Shown: positions 37,549-48,647 of the stretch, piece after piece
Position numbering within the stretch: position 1 is the stretch's first letter
Layout: every line of letters starts with the position of its first letter
Assembly (NCBI RefSeq): GCF_900091705.1
Contig: NZ_LT594785.1
Location: 1,406,858-1,470,857 of the forward strand
DNA: 64,000 bases
From: Clostridium mediterraneense
GTDB lineage: Bacteria; Bacillota; Clostridia; Clostridiales; Clostridiaceae
Direction: 5' to 3'
Program-made: the position numbers and the translations under genes
Notes under the pieces: model-generated
The model's database searches: none
Told to the model about the DNA's origin: nothing
The model's input: only the letters and a program-made list of their open reading frames with translations

Positions 37549-38550
37549 ATGAATGAAATGCAATTTACTCAAGTTCTTCCAAGACTAAGGGTATTAGAAA
37601 CCAGACTCCTTGATAAATCTAAAATAGATAGAATGATTGATAGTAAATCACCTCTTGATGCTTTAAAAGTGTTACAAGAGACAGATTACAGTGTACATTT
37701 TACAGATCTAAATAAAGCAGAGTTATATGAAGAAGTATTATCTAAAGAACTTATTAATATATATAAAGCTTTATATTCTATGTGTCCTGTAAAAGAAATT
37801 ATTGATATAATGGCTATTAAATATGACTACCATAATCTTAAAGTTTTAGTAAAGGGAAAAATCTTAAATAAAGATTTTTCCCACATGCTAATACCGGTAG
37901 GAACTATTGATTTAATTAAGCTTAAATATGCAGTAGAAAATAATTATTATAGAGATTTAGATAAGATTACAAGGAAATGTCTTGAAGAAACATTAAATGA
38001 TTTTGAAATTAATAAGGATCCTCAAAAAGTTGATATTATAATTGATAAATATCAATTTGAGTATATTTTATCTTTAACAAAAGAAATAAATCATAAAGGT
38101 ATTGAAAAATATACAACTACACTTGCGGATTTAACAAATATCAAAACTCTACTTAGAGTTAAAAAACAGAAAAAAAATAAAGATTTCTTTGTGGATGTAT
38201 TAGTTCAGGGAGGAAGCATAGATAAAGATAAATTAATATCATTATTAAATGAAGCAAATGAAAATATTTCAACAAAACTTGCTCATACAAATTATGAAAA
38301 TATCCTTAAAGAAGGAATTTCAGAATATGTAAATACAGGATCAGTTAGTATTTTTGAAAAATTAATTGATAACTATATTATGAGTATTATGAAAGATGCT
38401 AAATTTATAACATCAGGAGCTATGCCAGTTATAGCTTATATCTATGCAAAGGAAAATGAAATTAAGCAAATAAGAACTATAATGGTTGGAAAGCTTAATA
38501 ATATTGCAGGAGAAGTAATAAGAGAAAGGCTGCGTGATGCATATGTATAA
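37549..38550 (+). CDS. ntpC: V-type ATPase subunit C (d-type, central stalk cap)
   Basis: 333 aa, helical, beginning [22 protein letters not shown], with [18 protein letters not shown] near the C-terminus, a conserved archaeal/bacterial subunit C signature. It sits on top of the membrane rotor and connects it to the central shaft. It overlaps the next gene at its 3' end, suggesting coupled translation. RBS AAGGAGGATA. Confidence 0.93.
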   Translation: MNEMQFTQVLPRLRVLETRLLDKSKIDRMIDSKSPLDALKVLQETDYSVHFTDLNKAELYEEVLSKELINIYKALYSMCPVKEIIDIMAIKYDYHNLKVLVKGKILNKDFSHMLIPVGTIDLIKLKYAVENNYYRDLDKITRKCLEETLNDFEINKDPQKVDIIIDKYQFEYILSLTKEINHKGIEKYTTTLADLTNIKTLLRVKKQKKNKDFFVDVLVQGGSIDKDKLISLLNEANENISTKLAHTNYENILKEGISEYVNTGSVSIFEKLIDNYIMSIMKDAKFITSGAMPVIAYIYAKENEIKQIRTIMVGKLNNIAGEVIRERLRDAYV

Positions 38551-38854
38551 GAAAATTGGAGTTGTAGGGGATAAAGACTCAGTTCTAGCTTTTAAAGCAT
38601 TAGGAGTAGATGTTTTTCCAGTAGCTGAAGTTGAAGAAGCTAGAAAAACAGTAGATAAACTTGCAATGACAGATTATGCAGTTATATTTATGACAGAACA
38701 CGTTGCTAAAGATATAGAAGAAACTATAGAAAGATATAATAAAAAGTTACTTCCTGCGATTATATTAATTCCAAGTAATCAAGGAACTTTAAATATAGGA
38801 TCAAAAAGAATTTCAGAAAATGTAGAAAAAGCAGTTGGTGTTAATATTTTATAG
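38537..38854 (+). CDS. ntpG: V-type ATPase subunit F (NtpG in E. hirae naming)
   Basis: 105 aa from ATG 38537; GTG 38534 and ATG 38543 are in-frame alternatives, and the family's usual start ([16 protein letters not shown]) would favour 38543. The signature [25 protein letters not shown] identifies the subunit. It forms the central rotor shaft together with NtpD. It lies inside the 3' end of ntpC by 14 bp. Confidence 0.92.
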   Translation: MHMYKKIGVVGDKDSVLAFKALGVDVFPVAEVEEARKTVDKLAMTDYAVIFMTEHVAKDIEETIERYNKKLLPAIILIPSNQGTLNIGSKRISENVEKAVGVNIL

Positions 38855-38872
38855 GAAGGTAGGTTGGATAAC

Positions 38873-40648
38873 TTGAAAATCGGAAGAATTGTAAAAGTTG
38901 CAGGACCTCTTGTTGTAGCTGAGGGAATGGACGAAGCTAATATATTTGACGTTGTAAAAGTTGGAGAAAAAGGTCTTATCGGTGAGATTATTGAAATGAG
39001 AGGCGATAAGGCTTCAATACAGGTATATGAAGAAACTTCAGGAATAGGACCTGGAGATCCAGTTGTAACAACTGGAGAACCTCTTTCAGTTGAATTAGGT
39101 CCAGGACTTATAGAATCAATGTTTGATGGAATACAAAGACCACTTGATGCTTTTCTTAAGGCAGCAGGAAGTAATTTCTTATCAAGAGGTGTAGAAGTTA
39201 AATCATTAAATAGAGAGAAAAAGTGGACTTTTGAAGCAACTGCTAAAGTTGGAGAAGAAGTTGCTGCAGGAGATATTGTTGGATTTGTACAAGAAACTCC
39301 AGTAGTAAATCATAAAATAATGGTTCCTTATGGAATAGAAGGAAAAGTTAAAGAAATTAAAACAGGAGACTTTACTGTTGAAGAAGTAGTTGCAATAATT
39401 GAAACTTCAAATGGAGATAAAGAAGTTAAATTAATGCAAAAGTGGCCAGTAAGAAAAGGAAGACCATATGCTAAAAAGTTAAATCCTATTGAGCCAATGA
39501 CAACAGGACAAAGAGTTGTAGATACATTTTTCCCAGTAGCTAAAGGTGGAGCTGCTGCAGTACCAGGACCTTTTGGAGCAGGTAAGACAGTTGTTCAGCA
39601 CCAAATTGCTAAATGGGGAGATGCTGAAATAGTTGTTTATGTTGGATGTGGGGAACGTGGTAATGAAATGACAGATGTTCTTAATGAATTTCCAGAGCTT
39701 AAGGATCCTAAAACAGGACAAAGTCTTATGAAAAGAACTGTTCTTATAGCTAACACATCAAATATGCCAGTTGCAGCTAGAGAAGCTTCAATATATACAG
39801 GGATTACAATAGCAGAATATTTCAGAGATATGGGATATTCAGTTTCAATAATGGCTGATTCAACTTCTCGTTGGGCTGAGGCTTTAAGAGAAATGTCAGG
39901 AAGACTTGAAGAAATGCCAGGTGATGAAGGTTATCCAGCATATTTAGGATCAAGACTTGCTGATTATTATGAAAGAGCTGGAAAAGTAATTGCACTTGGT
40001 AAAGATGGAAGAGAAGGTGCTGTAACTGCTATTGGAGCTGTATCACCTCCAGGTGGAGATATATCAGAACCAGTTACACAATCAACACTTAGAATAGTTA
40101 AGGTTTTCTGGGGACTTGATGCTCAATTAGCTTATAAGAGACATTTCCCTTCAATCAACTGGTTATCATCATATTCATTATACCTAGATAAAATGGGGAA
40201 TTGGATGGATGAAAATGTAGCAGATGATTGGTCAAAAATCAGAACAGAAGCTATGGCTTTATTACAAGAAGAAGCAAACTTACAAGAAATAGTTAGACTT
40301 GTTGGTATAGATGCTTTATCAGAAGCAGATAGATTAAAACTTGAAGTTGCTAAATCAATAAGAGAAGATTATTTACAACAAAATGCTTTCCATGAAGTTG
40401 ATACTTATGCATCACTTGATAAGCAATATAAGATGTTAAAAGTAGTTCTTGCATTCCAAGATGAAGCAAATAGAGCTTTAGAAGCAGGAGTTTATTTAGA
40501 AGATATATTAAAACTTGAAGTTAGAGATAGAATAGCTAGAAGTAAATATGTTCCAGAAGAGGAAATTAACAAAATAGATAATACACTAGTCGAATTAAAA
40601 GAGGCTGTAGATAAGCTAATCAGCGAAGGAGGGGTTCTAGATGCTTAA
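38873..40648 (+). CDS. ntpA: V-type ATPase catalytic subunit A
   Basis: 591 aa from TTG 38873 ([19 protein letters not shown], the family's usual start); TTG 38864 in frame is only 4 bases from the RBS. The P-loop GPFGAGKTV is intact, with an arginine-rich nucleotide site and the A-type non-homologous region at about residues 110-190. The catalytic Glu lies in [12 protein letters not shown]. It hydrolyses or makes ATP in the V1 head. The stop codon overlaps the start of ntpB by 8 bp. Confidence 0.97.
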   Translation: MKIGRIVKVAGPLVVAEGMDEANIFDVVKVGEKGLIGEIIEMRGDKASIQVYEETSGIGPGDPVVTTGEPLSVELGPGLIESMFDGIQRPLDAFLKAAGSNFLSRGVEVKSLNREKKWTFEATAKVGEEVAAGDIVGFVQETPVVNHKIMVPYGIEGKVKEIKTGDFTVEEVVAIIETSNGDKEVKLMQKWPVRKGRPYAKKLNPIEPMTTGQRVVDTFFPVAKGGAAAVPGPFGAGKTVVQHQIAKWGDAEIVVYVGCGERGNEMTDVLNEFPELKDPKTGQSLMKRTVLIANTSNMPVAAREASIYTGITIAEYFRDMGYSVSIMADSTSRWAEALREMSGRLEEMPGDEGYPAYLGSRLADYYERAGKVIALGKDGREGAVTAIGAVSPPGGDISEPVTQSTLRIVKVFWGLDAQLAYKRHFPSINWLSSYSLYLDKMGNWMDENVADDWSKIRTEAMALLQEEANLQEIVRLVGIDALSEADRLKLEVAKSIREDYLQQNAFHEVDTYASLDKQYKMLKVVLAFQDEANRALEAGVYLEDILKLEVRDRIARSKYVPEEEINKIDNTLVELKEAVDKLISEGGVLDA

Positions 40649-42023
40649 GGAATATAGAACAGTAACTGAAGTTGTAGGACCTTTAATGGCTGTTGAAGGT
40701 GTTGAAGGTGTTAAATACGATGAGTTAGTTGAAATAGAATTACAAACAGGTGAAATGAGAAGAGGTAAGGTTCTTGAAGTAAATGGAGATAAAGCTATGG
40801 TGCAAATTTTTGAAGGATCTTCAGGAATAAATATTAAGGGAACTAAAGCTAGATTTTTAGGAAAACCTTTAGAACTTGGCGTATCAGAAGATATGTTAGG
40901 AAGAGTATTTGATGGTATGGGTAGACCTAAAGATAATGGTCCAAAACTTATACCAGAGCAAAGATTAGATATAAATGGTGAAGCTATTAACCCAGTAGCA
41001 AGAAACTTCCCATCAGAATTTATTCAAACAGGAATTTCTGCTATTGATGGATTAAATACACTTGTTAGAGGACAAAAATTACCTGTTTTCTCAGCGGCAG
41101 GACTTCCTCATGCTCAATTAGCTGCTCAAATAGCTAGACAAGCACAAGTTTTAAATTCAGATACTAAATTTGCAGTTGTATTTGCAGCGATTGGTATTAC
41201 ATTTGAAGAAGCAGAATTCTTCGTGGAAGAGTTTGAAAGAACAGGTGCTATAGATAATTCTGTACTATTTATGAACTTAGCTTCAGACCCTGCTATTGAA
41301 AGAATAGCAACACCAAGAATGGCTTTAACAGCTGCAGAATTCTTAGCTTATGAAAAGGGAATGCATGTACTTGTTATTATGACTGATATAACAAATTACT
41401 GTGAAGCTTTAAGAGAAGTTTCAGCAGCTAGAAAAGAAGTTCCTGGAAGAAGAGGATATCCTGGATATCTATATACTGACCTTTCAACATTATATGAAAG
41501 AGCAGGAAGAATACTTGGTAAGGAAGGGTCAATTACTCAAATTCCAATACTTACAATGCCAGAAGAAGATAAGACTCATCCAATTCCTGACTTAACAGGA
41601 TATATTACAGAAGGACAAATAATTTTATCAAGAGAACTTTATACTAAAGGTATTATGCCTCCAATTGATGTTTTACCATCACTTTCAAGACTTAAAGATA
41701 AAGGAATTGGTAAAGGAAAGACAAGAGAGGATCACGCTGATACAATGAACCAATTATTCTCATCATATGCACAAGGTAAACAAGCTAAAGAACTTGCTGC
41801 TATACTTGGAGAATCAGCTTTATCAGATGCTGATAAAGCATATGCTAAATTTGCTGAAGCATTTGAAAAAGAATATGTATCACAAGGATTTACAACAAAT
41901 AGATCAATTGAAGATACATTAGAACTAGGATGGAAACTTCTTAAAATATTACCTAAGACAGAACTTAAGAGAATCAGAGATGAATATCTTGAAAAGTATA
42001 TGCCTGTAGGAGAGGATGAGTAG
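40641..42023 (+). CDS. ntpB: V-type ATPase regulatory subunit B
   Basis: 460 aa. Starts [21 protein letters not shown]. In place of a P-loop it has [18 protein letters not shown], diagnostic of the non-catalytic B subunit. The arginine finger is in the conserved [20 protein letters not shown] region. Overlaps ntpA and is followed 3 bp later by ntpD. Confidence 0.97.
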   Translation: MLKEYRTVTEVVGPLMAVEGVEGVKYDELVEIELQTGEMRRGKVLEVNGDKAMVQIFEGSSGINIKGTKARFLGKPLELGVSEDMLGRVFDGMGRPKDNGPKLIPEQRLDINGEAINPVARNFPSEFIQTGISAIDGLNTLVRGQKLPVFSAAGLPHAQLAAQIARQAQVLNSDTKFAVVFAAIGITFEEAEFFVEEFERTGAIDNSVLFMNLASDPAIERIATPRMALTAAEFLAYEKGMHVLVIMTDITNYCEALREVSAARKEVPGRRGYPGYLYTDLSTLYERAGRILGKEGSITQIPILTMPEEDKTHPIPDLTGYITEGQIILSRELYTKGIMPPIDVLPSLSRLKDKGIGKGKTREDHADTMNQLFSSYAQGKQAKELAAILGESALSDADKAYAKFAEAFEKEYVSQGFTTNRSIEDTLELGWKLLKILPKTELKRIRDEYLEKYMPVGEDE

Positions 42024-42026
42024 TAT

Positions 42027-42674
42027 ATGGCTGCACAAAGATTAAATGTTAATCCTACTAGAATGGAGCTTTCAAAGTTAAAAAAGAGATTATCTACAGC
42101 TACTAGAGGGCATAAGTTATTAAAAGATAAACAAGATGAACTTGTTAGACAATTTATAGATCTTGTTAAATTTAATAATAAATTAAGAAAAGAAGTTGAA
42201 GAAGAACTAGGGAGTTCTTTGAAGGATTTTGTTATGGCTAGAGCAGGAATGAGTTCAGAGTTTTTAGAAGAAGCTATATCATATCCTAAAGATAATATTA
42301 AAGTTGAAGTTGGCAGAAAAAATATAATGAGTGTTAATGTTCCTATGATGGACTTTAAGAGAGAACTTGAAGGAGATGAGGGGAGTATTTATCCTTATGG
42401 ATTTGCTAATACATCAGCAGAACTTGATGATGCCATTGGAAAGTTATATAGTATTTTACCAAGGCTTTTAGAATTAGCAGAAGTAGAAAAATCCTGTCAA
42501 TTGATGGCTGATGAAATAGAGAAGACTAGAAGAAGAGTTAATGCTTTAGAATATATGACTATTCCTCAGTTAAAAGAAACTATTAGGTTTATAAGAATGA
42601 AACTTGATGAAAATGAGAGATCTGCTTTAACAAGACTTATGAAAGTTAAGACTATGATCGAGCAAAGAGCTTAA
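42027..42674 (+). CDS. ntpD: V-type ATPase subunit D (central rotor shaft)
   Basis: 215 aa, almost entirely helical with long N- and C-terminal coiled-coil arms. [32 protein letters not shown] is the family signature. Last gene of the operon; the ntpH and ntpJ genes that follow in E. hirae are absent, and a terminator follows directly. Confidence 0.95.
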   Translation: MAAQRLNVNPTRMELSKLKKRLSTATRGHKLLKDKQDELVRQFIDLVKFNNKLRKEVEEELGSSLKDFVMARAGMSSEFLEEAISYPKDNIKVEVGRKNIMSVNVPMMDFKRELEGDEGSIYPYGFANTSAELDDAIGKLYSILPRLLELAEVEKSCQLMADEIEKTRRRVNALEYMTIPQLKETIRFIRMKLDENERSALTRLMKVKTMIEQRA

Positions 42675-42676
42675 TA

Positions 42677-42708
42677 AAGAACTGTCTCAAAAGAGGCAGT
42701 TCTTTTAT
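42677..42708 (+). terminator. Intrinsic terminator of the V-ATPase operon
   Basis: AAAGAACTGTCTC / GAGGCAGTTCTTT (one G-U pair), 4-nt loop, TTTTAT tail. Confidence 0.8.
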
Positions 42709-42864
42709 ATTTAAATCCTAAGTAGTTATTGGAAGAAAGTACTGATATATTAAAAGATAAAAATAATTCTTAATTTTAATATTATGAATATATTAAATAG
42801 TATTTCAATGTGGTATAATTTGGATAAAGTTAATGATAACTAATTTTATTTGGGGGGATTTTAA

Positions 42865-43458
42865 GTGAAAGATGTTGTAAATTTAGTAACTGTTGAACAA
42901 ATTAAAGCATATTCAGATCCATATAGACTAAGAATTTTAACTTTTTTAAGAAATAGACGAGAAGCTTCTACTGTAAAAGAGATAGCAGATTATTTAGGAG
43001 AGGTACCAGCTAAAGTTCATTATCATATAAAGAAATTAGAAAAGGTTGGGATAGTAGAAATTGTTAGAACTAAAGAAGTTAAGGGGATAGTAGCTAAATA
43101 TTATTATTTAACAGCAGAAAATTTCCAAATAGAAGGTGAAGACATAAAAAATCAAACTAGAAAGATTTATAAATCTCAAATTTTAAATATAGTAAATGAG
43201 TATTATGATAAATCAAAAGAAAAATCAATAGATACTCTGATGAAAAAAGTTAACTTAAATAGTAAAAATAATGCTATATCAATTATATCTAGAGATATGA
43301 ATATAGATGAAGACTTATTTAAGCAATTTGATATAGAACTTAGAGAATTAGTAAAAAAGTATGAAAGTATACCTAAGCAGAATAGGGGAAATAATCATTG
43401 TCATATATTTTCAGTCTGTTTAAATCAAGGTAATGATAAAGAAACACCTATAAAATAA
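42865..43458 (+). CDS. ArsR-like winged-helix transcriptional regulator
   Basis: 197 aa from GTG 42865, after TGGGGGGAT (42851-42859). Residues 10-95 form a winged helix: VEQIKAYSDPYRLRILTFLRN, STVKEIADYLGEVPAKVHYHIKKLEKVGIVEIV, and a beta wing with VAKYYYLTA. No metal-binding CxC motif is present in the sensing helix, so it is not a typical metal sensor. The C-terminal 100 residues are helical and unassigned. Lies between the V-ATPase and arg operons; neither is a proven target. Confidence 0.82.
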   Translation: MKDVVNLVTVEQIKAYSDPYRLRILTFLRNRREASTVKEIADYLGEVPAKVHYHIKKLEKVGIVEIVRTKEVKGIVAKYYYLTAENFQIEGEDIKNQTRKIYKSQILNIVNEYYDKSKEKSIDTLMKKVNLNSKNNAISIISRDMNIDEDLFKQFDIELRELVKKYESIPKQNRGNNHCHIFSVCLNQGNDKETPIK

Positions 43459-43492
43459 TAAAAAATATTGTTGATTATATCATATTTTACAT

Positions 43493-43523
43493 AAAAAAGA
43501 GCATCTATTAGATGCTTTTTTTT
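43493..43523 (+). terminator. Intrinsic terminator
   Basis: AGCATCT / AGATGCT hairpin with a 3-nt loop between an A-rich arm and a run of eight T residues. Confidence 0.8.
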
Positions 43524-43583
43524 ATTTTAATAAATATTTATAGATTAATATGTATGCATATATATTATATAAATATTTATTAA

Positions 43584-43601
43584 AATGCATAAAAATAAAA
43601 A
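43584..43601. promoter_or_regulatory. Candidate ARG box 1
   Basis: AATGCATAAAAATAAAAA matches 13 of 18 positions of the Gram-positive ArgR box CATGAATAAAAATGCAAG as I recall it. It lies about two helical turns upstream of box 2. Confidence 0.4.
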
Positions 43602-43602
43602 A

Positions 43603-43620
43603 ATATACATTTTTAATAAA
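43603..43620. promoter_or_regulatory. Candidate ARG box 2
   Basis: ATATACATTTTTAATAAA resembles the reverse-oriented ARG box (CATTTTTA core) but with more mismatches than boxes 1 and 3. Box centres are spaced about 19-22 bp, as ArgR hexamers prefer. Confidence 0.35.
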
Positions 43621-43624
43621 AAAA

Positions 43625-43642
43625 CTTGCATTTTTATTAATT
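43625..43642. promoter_or_regulatory. ARG box 3 overlapping the argG -35
   Basis: CTTGCATTTTTATTAATT differs at only two of 18 positions from the reverse complement of the Gram-positive consensus box. It contains the -35 hexamer, so bound ArgR would block RNA polymerase directly. Confidence 0.6.
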
Positions 43643-43654
43643 TAGTAATATAAT
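43626..43654 (+). promoter_or_regulatory. Promoter of the argGHCJBD operon
   Basis: -35 TTGCAT at 43626-43631, exactly 17-bp spacer, perfect -10 TATAAT at 43649-43654, 33 bases before argG. Confidence 0.7.
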
Positions 43655-43687
43655 TTTAATTAACAAATTTTGGAAGATGGTGATAGG

Positions 43688-44899
43688 ATGAATAATTTAA
43701 AAAAAGTAGTTTTAGCATATTCTGGAGGATTGGATACATCAATAATAATACCATGGTTAAAGGAGAATTATAATTGTGAAGTTATAGCTGTTGCAGGGGA
43801 TGTTGGACAAGGGAAAGAATTAGAGCCATTAAATAAAAAGGCTATAAAGACAGGAGCAAGTAAACTTTATATAGAAGACTTAAAAAAAGAACTTGTAGAA
43901 GAATTTATTTTTCCTTGTCTTAAAGCTAATGCCTTATATGAAAATAAATATCTTTTAGGTACTGCATTTGCTAGACCATTAATAGGGAAAAGATTAGTTG
44001 AAATAGCTAAAAAAGAGGGAGCAGAGGCTATTGTTCACGGTTGTACTGGAAAAGGAAATGATCAAGTTAGATTTGAAATGGCAATAAAAGCTTTTGCACC
44101 TGATATGAAAATTATAGCTCCTTGGAGAATATGGGATATAAAATCTAGAGATGATGAGATTGAATATGCTAAAGCTAGAAATATAGATTTACCTGTAACT
44201 CGTGAAACTAATTATAGCAAAGATAAAAACTTATGGCATCTGAGCCATGAAGGATTAGATTTAGAAAATCCTATGAATCAACCAGATTATGATAATATTT
44301 TAGAACTTGGTGTTACTCCTGAAAAAGCTCCAGATAAACCAATATATCTAAAAATTTCATTTAATAAAGGGATTCCAGTAAAAATAAATGATGTAGAGTA
44401 TACTTCTGTAGAGTTAATTAAAGAATTAAATAAGATTGGAGGAGAAAATGGAATCGGAATTATAGATTTGGTTGAAAATAGACTTGTTGGGATGAAGTCA
44501 AGAGGAGTTTATGAAACACCAGGAGGAACAATTCTTTATTATGCACATAGGGAACTTGAAAGTATAACTATAGATAGAGATACTATGCATTATAAAGATT
44601 TAGTTGGCCAAAAATTAGGTGAACTCGTTTACTTTGGAAAGTGGTATACACCTCTTAGAGAAGCATTAATGGCCTTTATAGATAAGACTCAAGAATTTGT
44701 AACAGGTGAAGTTAATTTAAAACTATATAAGGGAAATATAATAACAGCAGGTATAAGTTCAGAATATTCATTATATGATGAAGAAATAGCTACTTTTGAT
44801 GAAGATAATGTTTATAATCAAAAGGATTCAGAAGGATTTATAAATTTATTTGGCTTACCATCTAAGGTTATTTCTAAAAAAAGAAAAAATTATTTTTAA
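43688..44899 (+). CDS. argG: Argininosuccinate synthase
   Basis: 403 aa from ATG 43688 ([19 protein letters not shown]); TTG 43670 extends the frame but has no RBS. The ATP-pyrophosphatase loop AYSGGLDTS is at residues 9-17, and the citrulline/aspartate sites are seen in [15 protein letters not shown] and NLWHLSHEG. It joins citrulline and aspartate using ATP. First gene of the arg cluster, behind ARG boxes and a good promoter. Confidence 0.97.
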   Translation: MNNLKKVVLAYSGGLDTSIIIPWLKENYNCEVIAVAGDVGQGKELEPLNKKAIKTGASKLYIEDLKKELVEEFIFPCLKANALYENKYLLGTAFARPLIGKRLVEIAKKEGAEAIVHGCTGKGNDQVRFEMAIKAFAPDMKIIAPWRIWDIKSRDDEIEYAKARNIDLPVTRETNYSKDKNLWHLSHEGLDLENPMNQPDYDNILELGVTPEKAPDKPIYLKISFNKGIPVKINDVEYTSVELIKELNKIGGENGIGIIDLVENRLVGMKSRGVYETPGGTILYYAHRELESITIDRDTMHYKDLVGQKLGELVYFGKWYTPLREALMAFIDKTQEFVTGEVNLKLYKGNIITAGISSEYSLYDEEIATFDEDNVYNQKDSEGFINLFGLPSKVISKKRKNYF

Positions 44900-44935
44900 T
44901 AAATTTTAAGATATGAAAATAAGGGAGGAATAATA

Positions 44936-46330
44936 GTGAAATTGTGGTCAGGTAGATTTCAAAAGGAAACTAATGAAGAGTTAAATGATTTTAATTCCTC
45001 AACTCATATAGATTCTAGAATGTATAAAGAAGATATAGAAGGTAGTATAGCACATGTTATTATGATAAGTAATTGTGGAATTATATCAGGAGATGAAGGA
45101 GATCTTATAGTAGAAGGACTTCAAAATATATTAAAAAAGATAGAGAATAATGAAATTAATTTTTCTAAAAATCAAGAAGACATACACATGAATATAGAGA
45201 CTCTTTTGATACAAGAAATAGGGGAGATAGGTAAAAAGCTTCATACCGCTAGAAGTAGAAATGATCAAGTAGCATTAGATACAAGAATGTATATAAAGAA
45301 ACAAATATTAGAAATTAATAAGTTAATACTTGAATTTCAGAAAGTATTATCAAAGAAGATTAAAGAAAATATAAATACAATTATGCCAGGATATACTCAT
45401 ATGCAAAGGGCTCAACCTATAACTTTTGCACATCATTTGTTAGCATATTCAGAAATGTTTAAAAGAGATTATGAAAGATTAGAAGATTGTTATAAAAGAG
45501 TAAATACTATGCCACTTGGGAGCGGAGCACTTGCAACAACAACCTATCCAATAAATAGAGTCATGGTTAAGGAGTTATTGAAGTTTAATAGATTAAGTAC
45601 TAATAGTATTGATGCTGTATCTGATAGAGATTTTATTTTAGAGCTAGCTAGTAATATTAGTATAATAATGATGCATCTATCTAGATTTAGTGAAGAGGTT
45701 ATTTTATGGTGTTCTTCTGAATTTTCATTTATCGAATTAGATGATGCATATTCAACAGGATCATCTATTATGCCACAAAAAAAGAATCCAGATGTTGCGG
45801 AGCTTGTTAGAGGCAAATGTGGAAGAGTTTATGGGAATTTAGTAGGACTTCTTAGTATGATGAAATCATTACCTTTAGCTTACAATAAAGATATGCAAGA
45901 AGATAAGGAGTTAATTTTTGATTCTATTGATACTTTAAAAATATGTATATCTATATTTTCAGGAATGGTAGATACATTAAAAGTAAAAAAAGAAAATATG
46001 AAAAATGCTTGTAAAGATGGTTTTATAAATGCAACAGACTTGGCAGATTATTTAGTTAAAAAAGGTGTGGCTTTTAGGGATGCACATAAAATAACTGGAG
46101 AATTAGTTTATTTTTGTATAGAAAATAATAAAATTTTAGAAGAACTTACCATAGAAGAGATGAGAAAATTTTCACAATCCTTTCAAAATGATGTTTATGA
46201 ATATATAGATATTGAATTATGTGTAGAAAATAGAAAAGTTATTGGTGGACCTAGTTCAATACAAACAAAAGAAAGATTGGAGGAATTAAATAAATATATA
46301 TATATTAAGGAAAATTTATTGGAGGAATAG
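44936..46330 (+). CDS. argH: Argininosuccinate lyase
   Basis: 464 aa from GTG 44936 (RBS GGGAGGA). Begins KLWSGRFQKETNEELNDFNSS; the fumarase/aspartase signature is GSSIMPQKKNPD, with the catalytic Ser in that loop, plus TARSRNDQVALD and the GYTHMQRAQPITFAHHLLAY region. It splits argininosuccinate into arginine and fumarate. Ends 2 bp before argC. Confidence 0.97.
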   Translation: MKLWSGRFQKETNEELNDFNSSTHIDSRMYKEDIEGSIAHVIMISNCGIISGDEGDLIVEGLQNILKKIENNEINFSKNQEDIHMNIETLLIQEIGEIGKKLHTARSRNDQVALDTRMYIKKQILEINKLILEFQKVLSKKIKENINTIMPGYTHMQRAQPITFAHHLLAYSEMFKRDYERLEDCYKRVNTMPLGSGALATTTYPINRVMVKELLKFNRLSTNSIDAVSDRDFILELASNISIIMMHLSRFSEEVILWCSSEFSFIELDDAYSTGSSIMPQKKNPDVAELVRGKCGRVYGNLVGLLSMMKSLPLAYNKDMQEDKELIFDSIDTLKICISIFSGMVDTLKVKKENMKNACKDGFINATDLADYLVKKGVAFRDAHKITGELVYFCIENNKILEELTIEEMRKFSQSFQNDVYEYIDIELCVENRKVIGGPSSIQTKERLEELNKYIYIKENLLEE

Positions 46331-46332
46331 TA

Positions 46333-47370
46333 TTGTATAAGGTAGGTATAATAGGGGCTTCAGGATATGTAGGATCAGAACTTATATCTTTACTTACAAG
46401 ACATAAATTAGTTGAACTGACTTCTATTAGTTCTAGAAGCTTTGAAGGAAAAATTATTTCTGAAATATATGAGAATTTTTTTGGAGTTATAGATTTAGTT
46501 TTTGAATCCGAAGAAGAAGTTATAAATAAATCAGAAATTATATTTTTAGCATTACCATATGGTTTAAGTGAAGATATTGCTTTAAAGGTTAGAAATAAAA
46601 ATAAAATATTAATTGATTTAGGAGCAGACTTTAGATTAGCTGATGAATTAGATTATAAACAGTTCTATGGCAAGTATTTTAAGGATAAGAAGCTTCATAA
46701 AGAATCTACTTATTGCATTCCAGAGCTTGGAAGATCTAAATTAAAATATTCTAATATAATAGCCAATCCAGGATGTTATCCAACTAGTATAGCTTTAGGT
46801 TTAGCACCAGCACTTAAAAATGATTTGGTGAAAAAGGATTCTATAATAATAGATTCAAAATCTGGAATTACAGGGGCTGGGAAGAATTGTAATGAAGTAA
46901 CTCATTATATAGAGCGTAATGAAAATTTTAATGCATACTCTATTGGGGGAGGTCATAGGCATATTCCAGAGATAGAACAGGTGTTAAGTGAATTAGTAGG
47001 AGATAATATAAAGGTTAGTTTTACTCCACATCTACTACCTATTAATAGAGGGATATTATCTACAATATACTTTGACTTAAGTAAGAATATAAGTACGAAA
47101 GAATTATTTAATATTTATTCAGATTTTTATATTAATGAAAAGTTTGTAAAGATATTAACTGCGGGGAATGTTGCTAAAATAAAGTCAGTTACTCATACAA
47201 ATTATTGTCATATTTCACTTCATAAAGATGATAGATGTAATAGAGTTATTATTTGTTCTGTTATTGATAATATGATAAAAGGAGCAGCGGGACAAGCAAT
47301 ACAAAATATGAATATTAGACTTGGTATAGATGAGTCAGAAGGACTAGATTTCATATCTTCAAATTTTTAA
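46333..47370 (+). CDS. argC: N-acetyl-gamma-glutamyl-phosphate reductase
   Basis: 345 aa from TTG 46333, 6 bases after GGAGGA at 46321-46326, which lies in the end of argH. NADP-binding GASGYVGSEL is at residues 8-17; the active Cys is C148 in NPGCYPTS; the catalytic His lies in GGGHRHIPEIEQ. Third step of the acetylated arginine route. TTG start and overlap with the argH RBS imply tuned translation. Confidence 0.96.
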   Translation: MYKVGIIGASGYVGSELISLLTRHKLVELTSISSRSFEGKIISEIYENFFGVIDLVFESEEEVINKSEIIFLALPYGLSEDIALKVRNKNKILIDLGADFRLADELDYKQFYGKYFKDKKLHKESTYCIPELGRSKLKYSNIIANPGCYPTSIALGLAPALKNDLVKKDSIIIDSKSGITGAGKNCNEVTHYIERNENFNAYSIGGGHRHIPEIEQVLSELVGDNIKVSFTPHLLPINRGILSTIYFDLSKNISTKELFNIYSDFYINEKFVKILTAGNVAKIKSVTHTNYCHISLHKDDRCNRVIICSVIDNMIKGAAGQAIQNMNIRLGIDESEGLDFISSNF

Positions 47371-47385
47371 TGGGGAGGATAAGTA

Positions 47386-48603
47386 ATGAAGATATTAAAA
47401 GGGGGCATTACAGAAGCTAAAGGATTTTTAGCCTCTGGTATACATTGTGGATTAAAAAAAAGAAAAGAAAAGTTAGATTTAGCACTTATATATTCTGAGG
47501 TACTAGCAAATGGGGCAGCAGTATATACACAGAATATAGTTAAGGGAAATCCAATATTAGTTTGTAAGGATCATTTAAGTGATGGGAGTGCACAAGCAAT
47601 TATTATAAACAGTGGTAATGCTAATACTTGTACCGGAGAAGAGGGACTTAAGAGAGCTTATTATATGAGTGAACTTGTAGCGGAAAAATATAATATTGAT
47701 AAAAATAATGTTTTAGTTGCATCTACTGGTGTTATAGGAGTTCCTTTAAAGATTGAATATATAGAATCAAATATTGATAATCTTATTAATAATTTATCTA
47801 AAAAAGGTAATATTTATGCTAGAGAAGCTATAATGACAACTGATTTAATAAAAAAAGAAGTCGCAGTATCTTTTAAAATAGATGATAAAACTGTGACTAT
47901 AGGAGGAATGGCTAAAGGTTCTGGAATGATAAATCCTAATATGGCAACAACTTTAGGATTTATAACAACTGATATAAATATAGATAAAAGTTTATTAAAA
48001 GAAGCTTTAAATATAGCTGTTAATAAAAGTTTTAATAGAATAAGTGTTGATGGAGATCAAAGTACAAATGATACTGTAATAATTCTTGCAAATGGATTAG
48101 CAAAAAATGATGCTATACTTGAAAAAGATAAATATTATTATGATTTTCTAGATTCACTTACTTATGTATTGGTTGAGCTTGCAAAACTTGTTGCAAGAGA
48201 TGGTGAAGGAGCTACGAAATTAATTGAATGTAGAATAAGTGGATGTAAAACTGAAGAAGAGGCTGTTATACTCTCAAAAAGTGTAATTAATTCTAGTTTA
48301 GTTAAAACAGCTATATTTGGTAATGATGCAAATTGGGGACGTATTCTTTGTGCATTAGGGTACTGTGGAATAGAGTTTGATGTAAATAAAGTTGAACTTT
48401 GTTTTGAGAGTGCAAAAGGATATATATGTGTATTTAAAAATGGTTTACCATTAAATTTTGATGAAGATAAGGCAAAACAAATTTTAGATGAAAATGATAT
48501 AAGTATACTTATAAATATCAATAAAGGTAAGGAAGAAGGTTTTGCTTTTGGCTGTGACTTAAGTTATGAATATGTAAGAATAAATGGAGATTATAGAACT
48601 TAA
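47386..48603 (+). CDS. argJ: Glutamate N-acetyltransferase / acetylornithine transacetylase
   Basis: 405 aa. The self-cleavage site is intact: KGSGMINPNMA|TTLGF, with nucleophile T188, so the precursor splits into alpha and beta chains. ArgJ recycles the acetyl group from acetylornithine to glutamate, which explains why no argE is in the cluster. Whether it is also able to use acetyl-CoA (bifunctional) cannot be told from sequence. RBS GGGGAGGAT. Confidence 0.96.
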   Translation: MKILKGGITEAKGFLASGIHCGLKKRKEKLDLALIYSEVLANGAAVYTQNIVKGNPILVCKDHLSDGSAQAIIINSGNANTCTGEEGLKRAYYMSELVAEKYNIDKNNVLVASTGVIGVPLKIEYIESNIDNLINNLSKKGNIYAREAIMTTDLIKKEVAVSFKIDDKTVTIGGMAKGSGMINPNMATTLGFITTDINIDKSLLKEALNIAVNKSFNRISVDGDQSTNDTVIILANGLAKNDAILEKDKYYYDFLDSLTYVLVELAKLVARDGEGATKLIECRISGCKTEEEAVILSKSVINSSLVKTAIFGNDANWGRILCALGYCGIEFDVNKVELCFESAKGYICVFKNGLPLNFDEDKAKQILDENDISILININKGKEEGFAFGCDLSYEYVRINGDYRT

Positions 48604-48647
48604 AATTATTTTTATTTCTAAATAATTTTATGAAAGGGGTTCTATAG

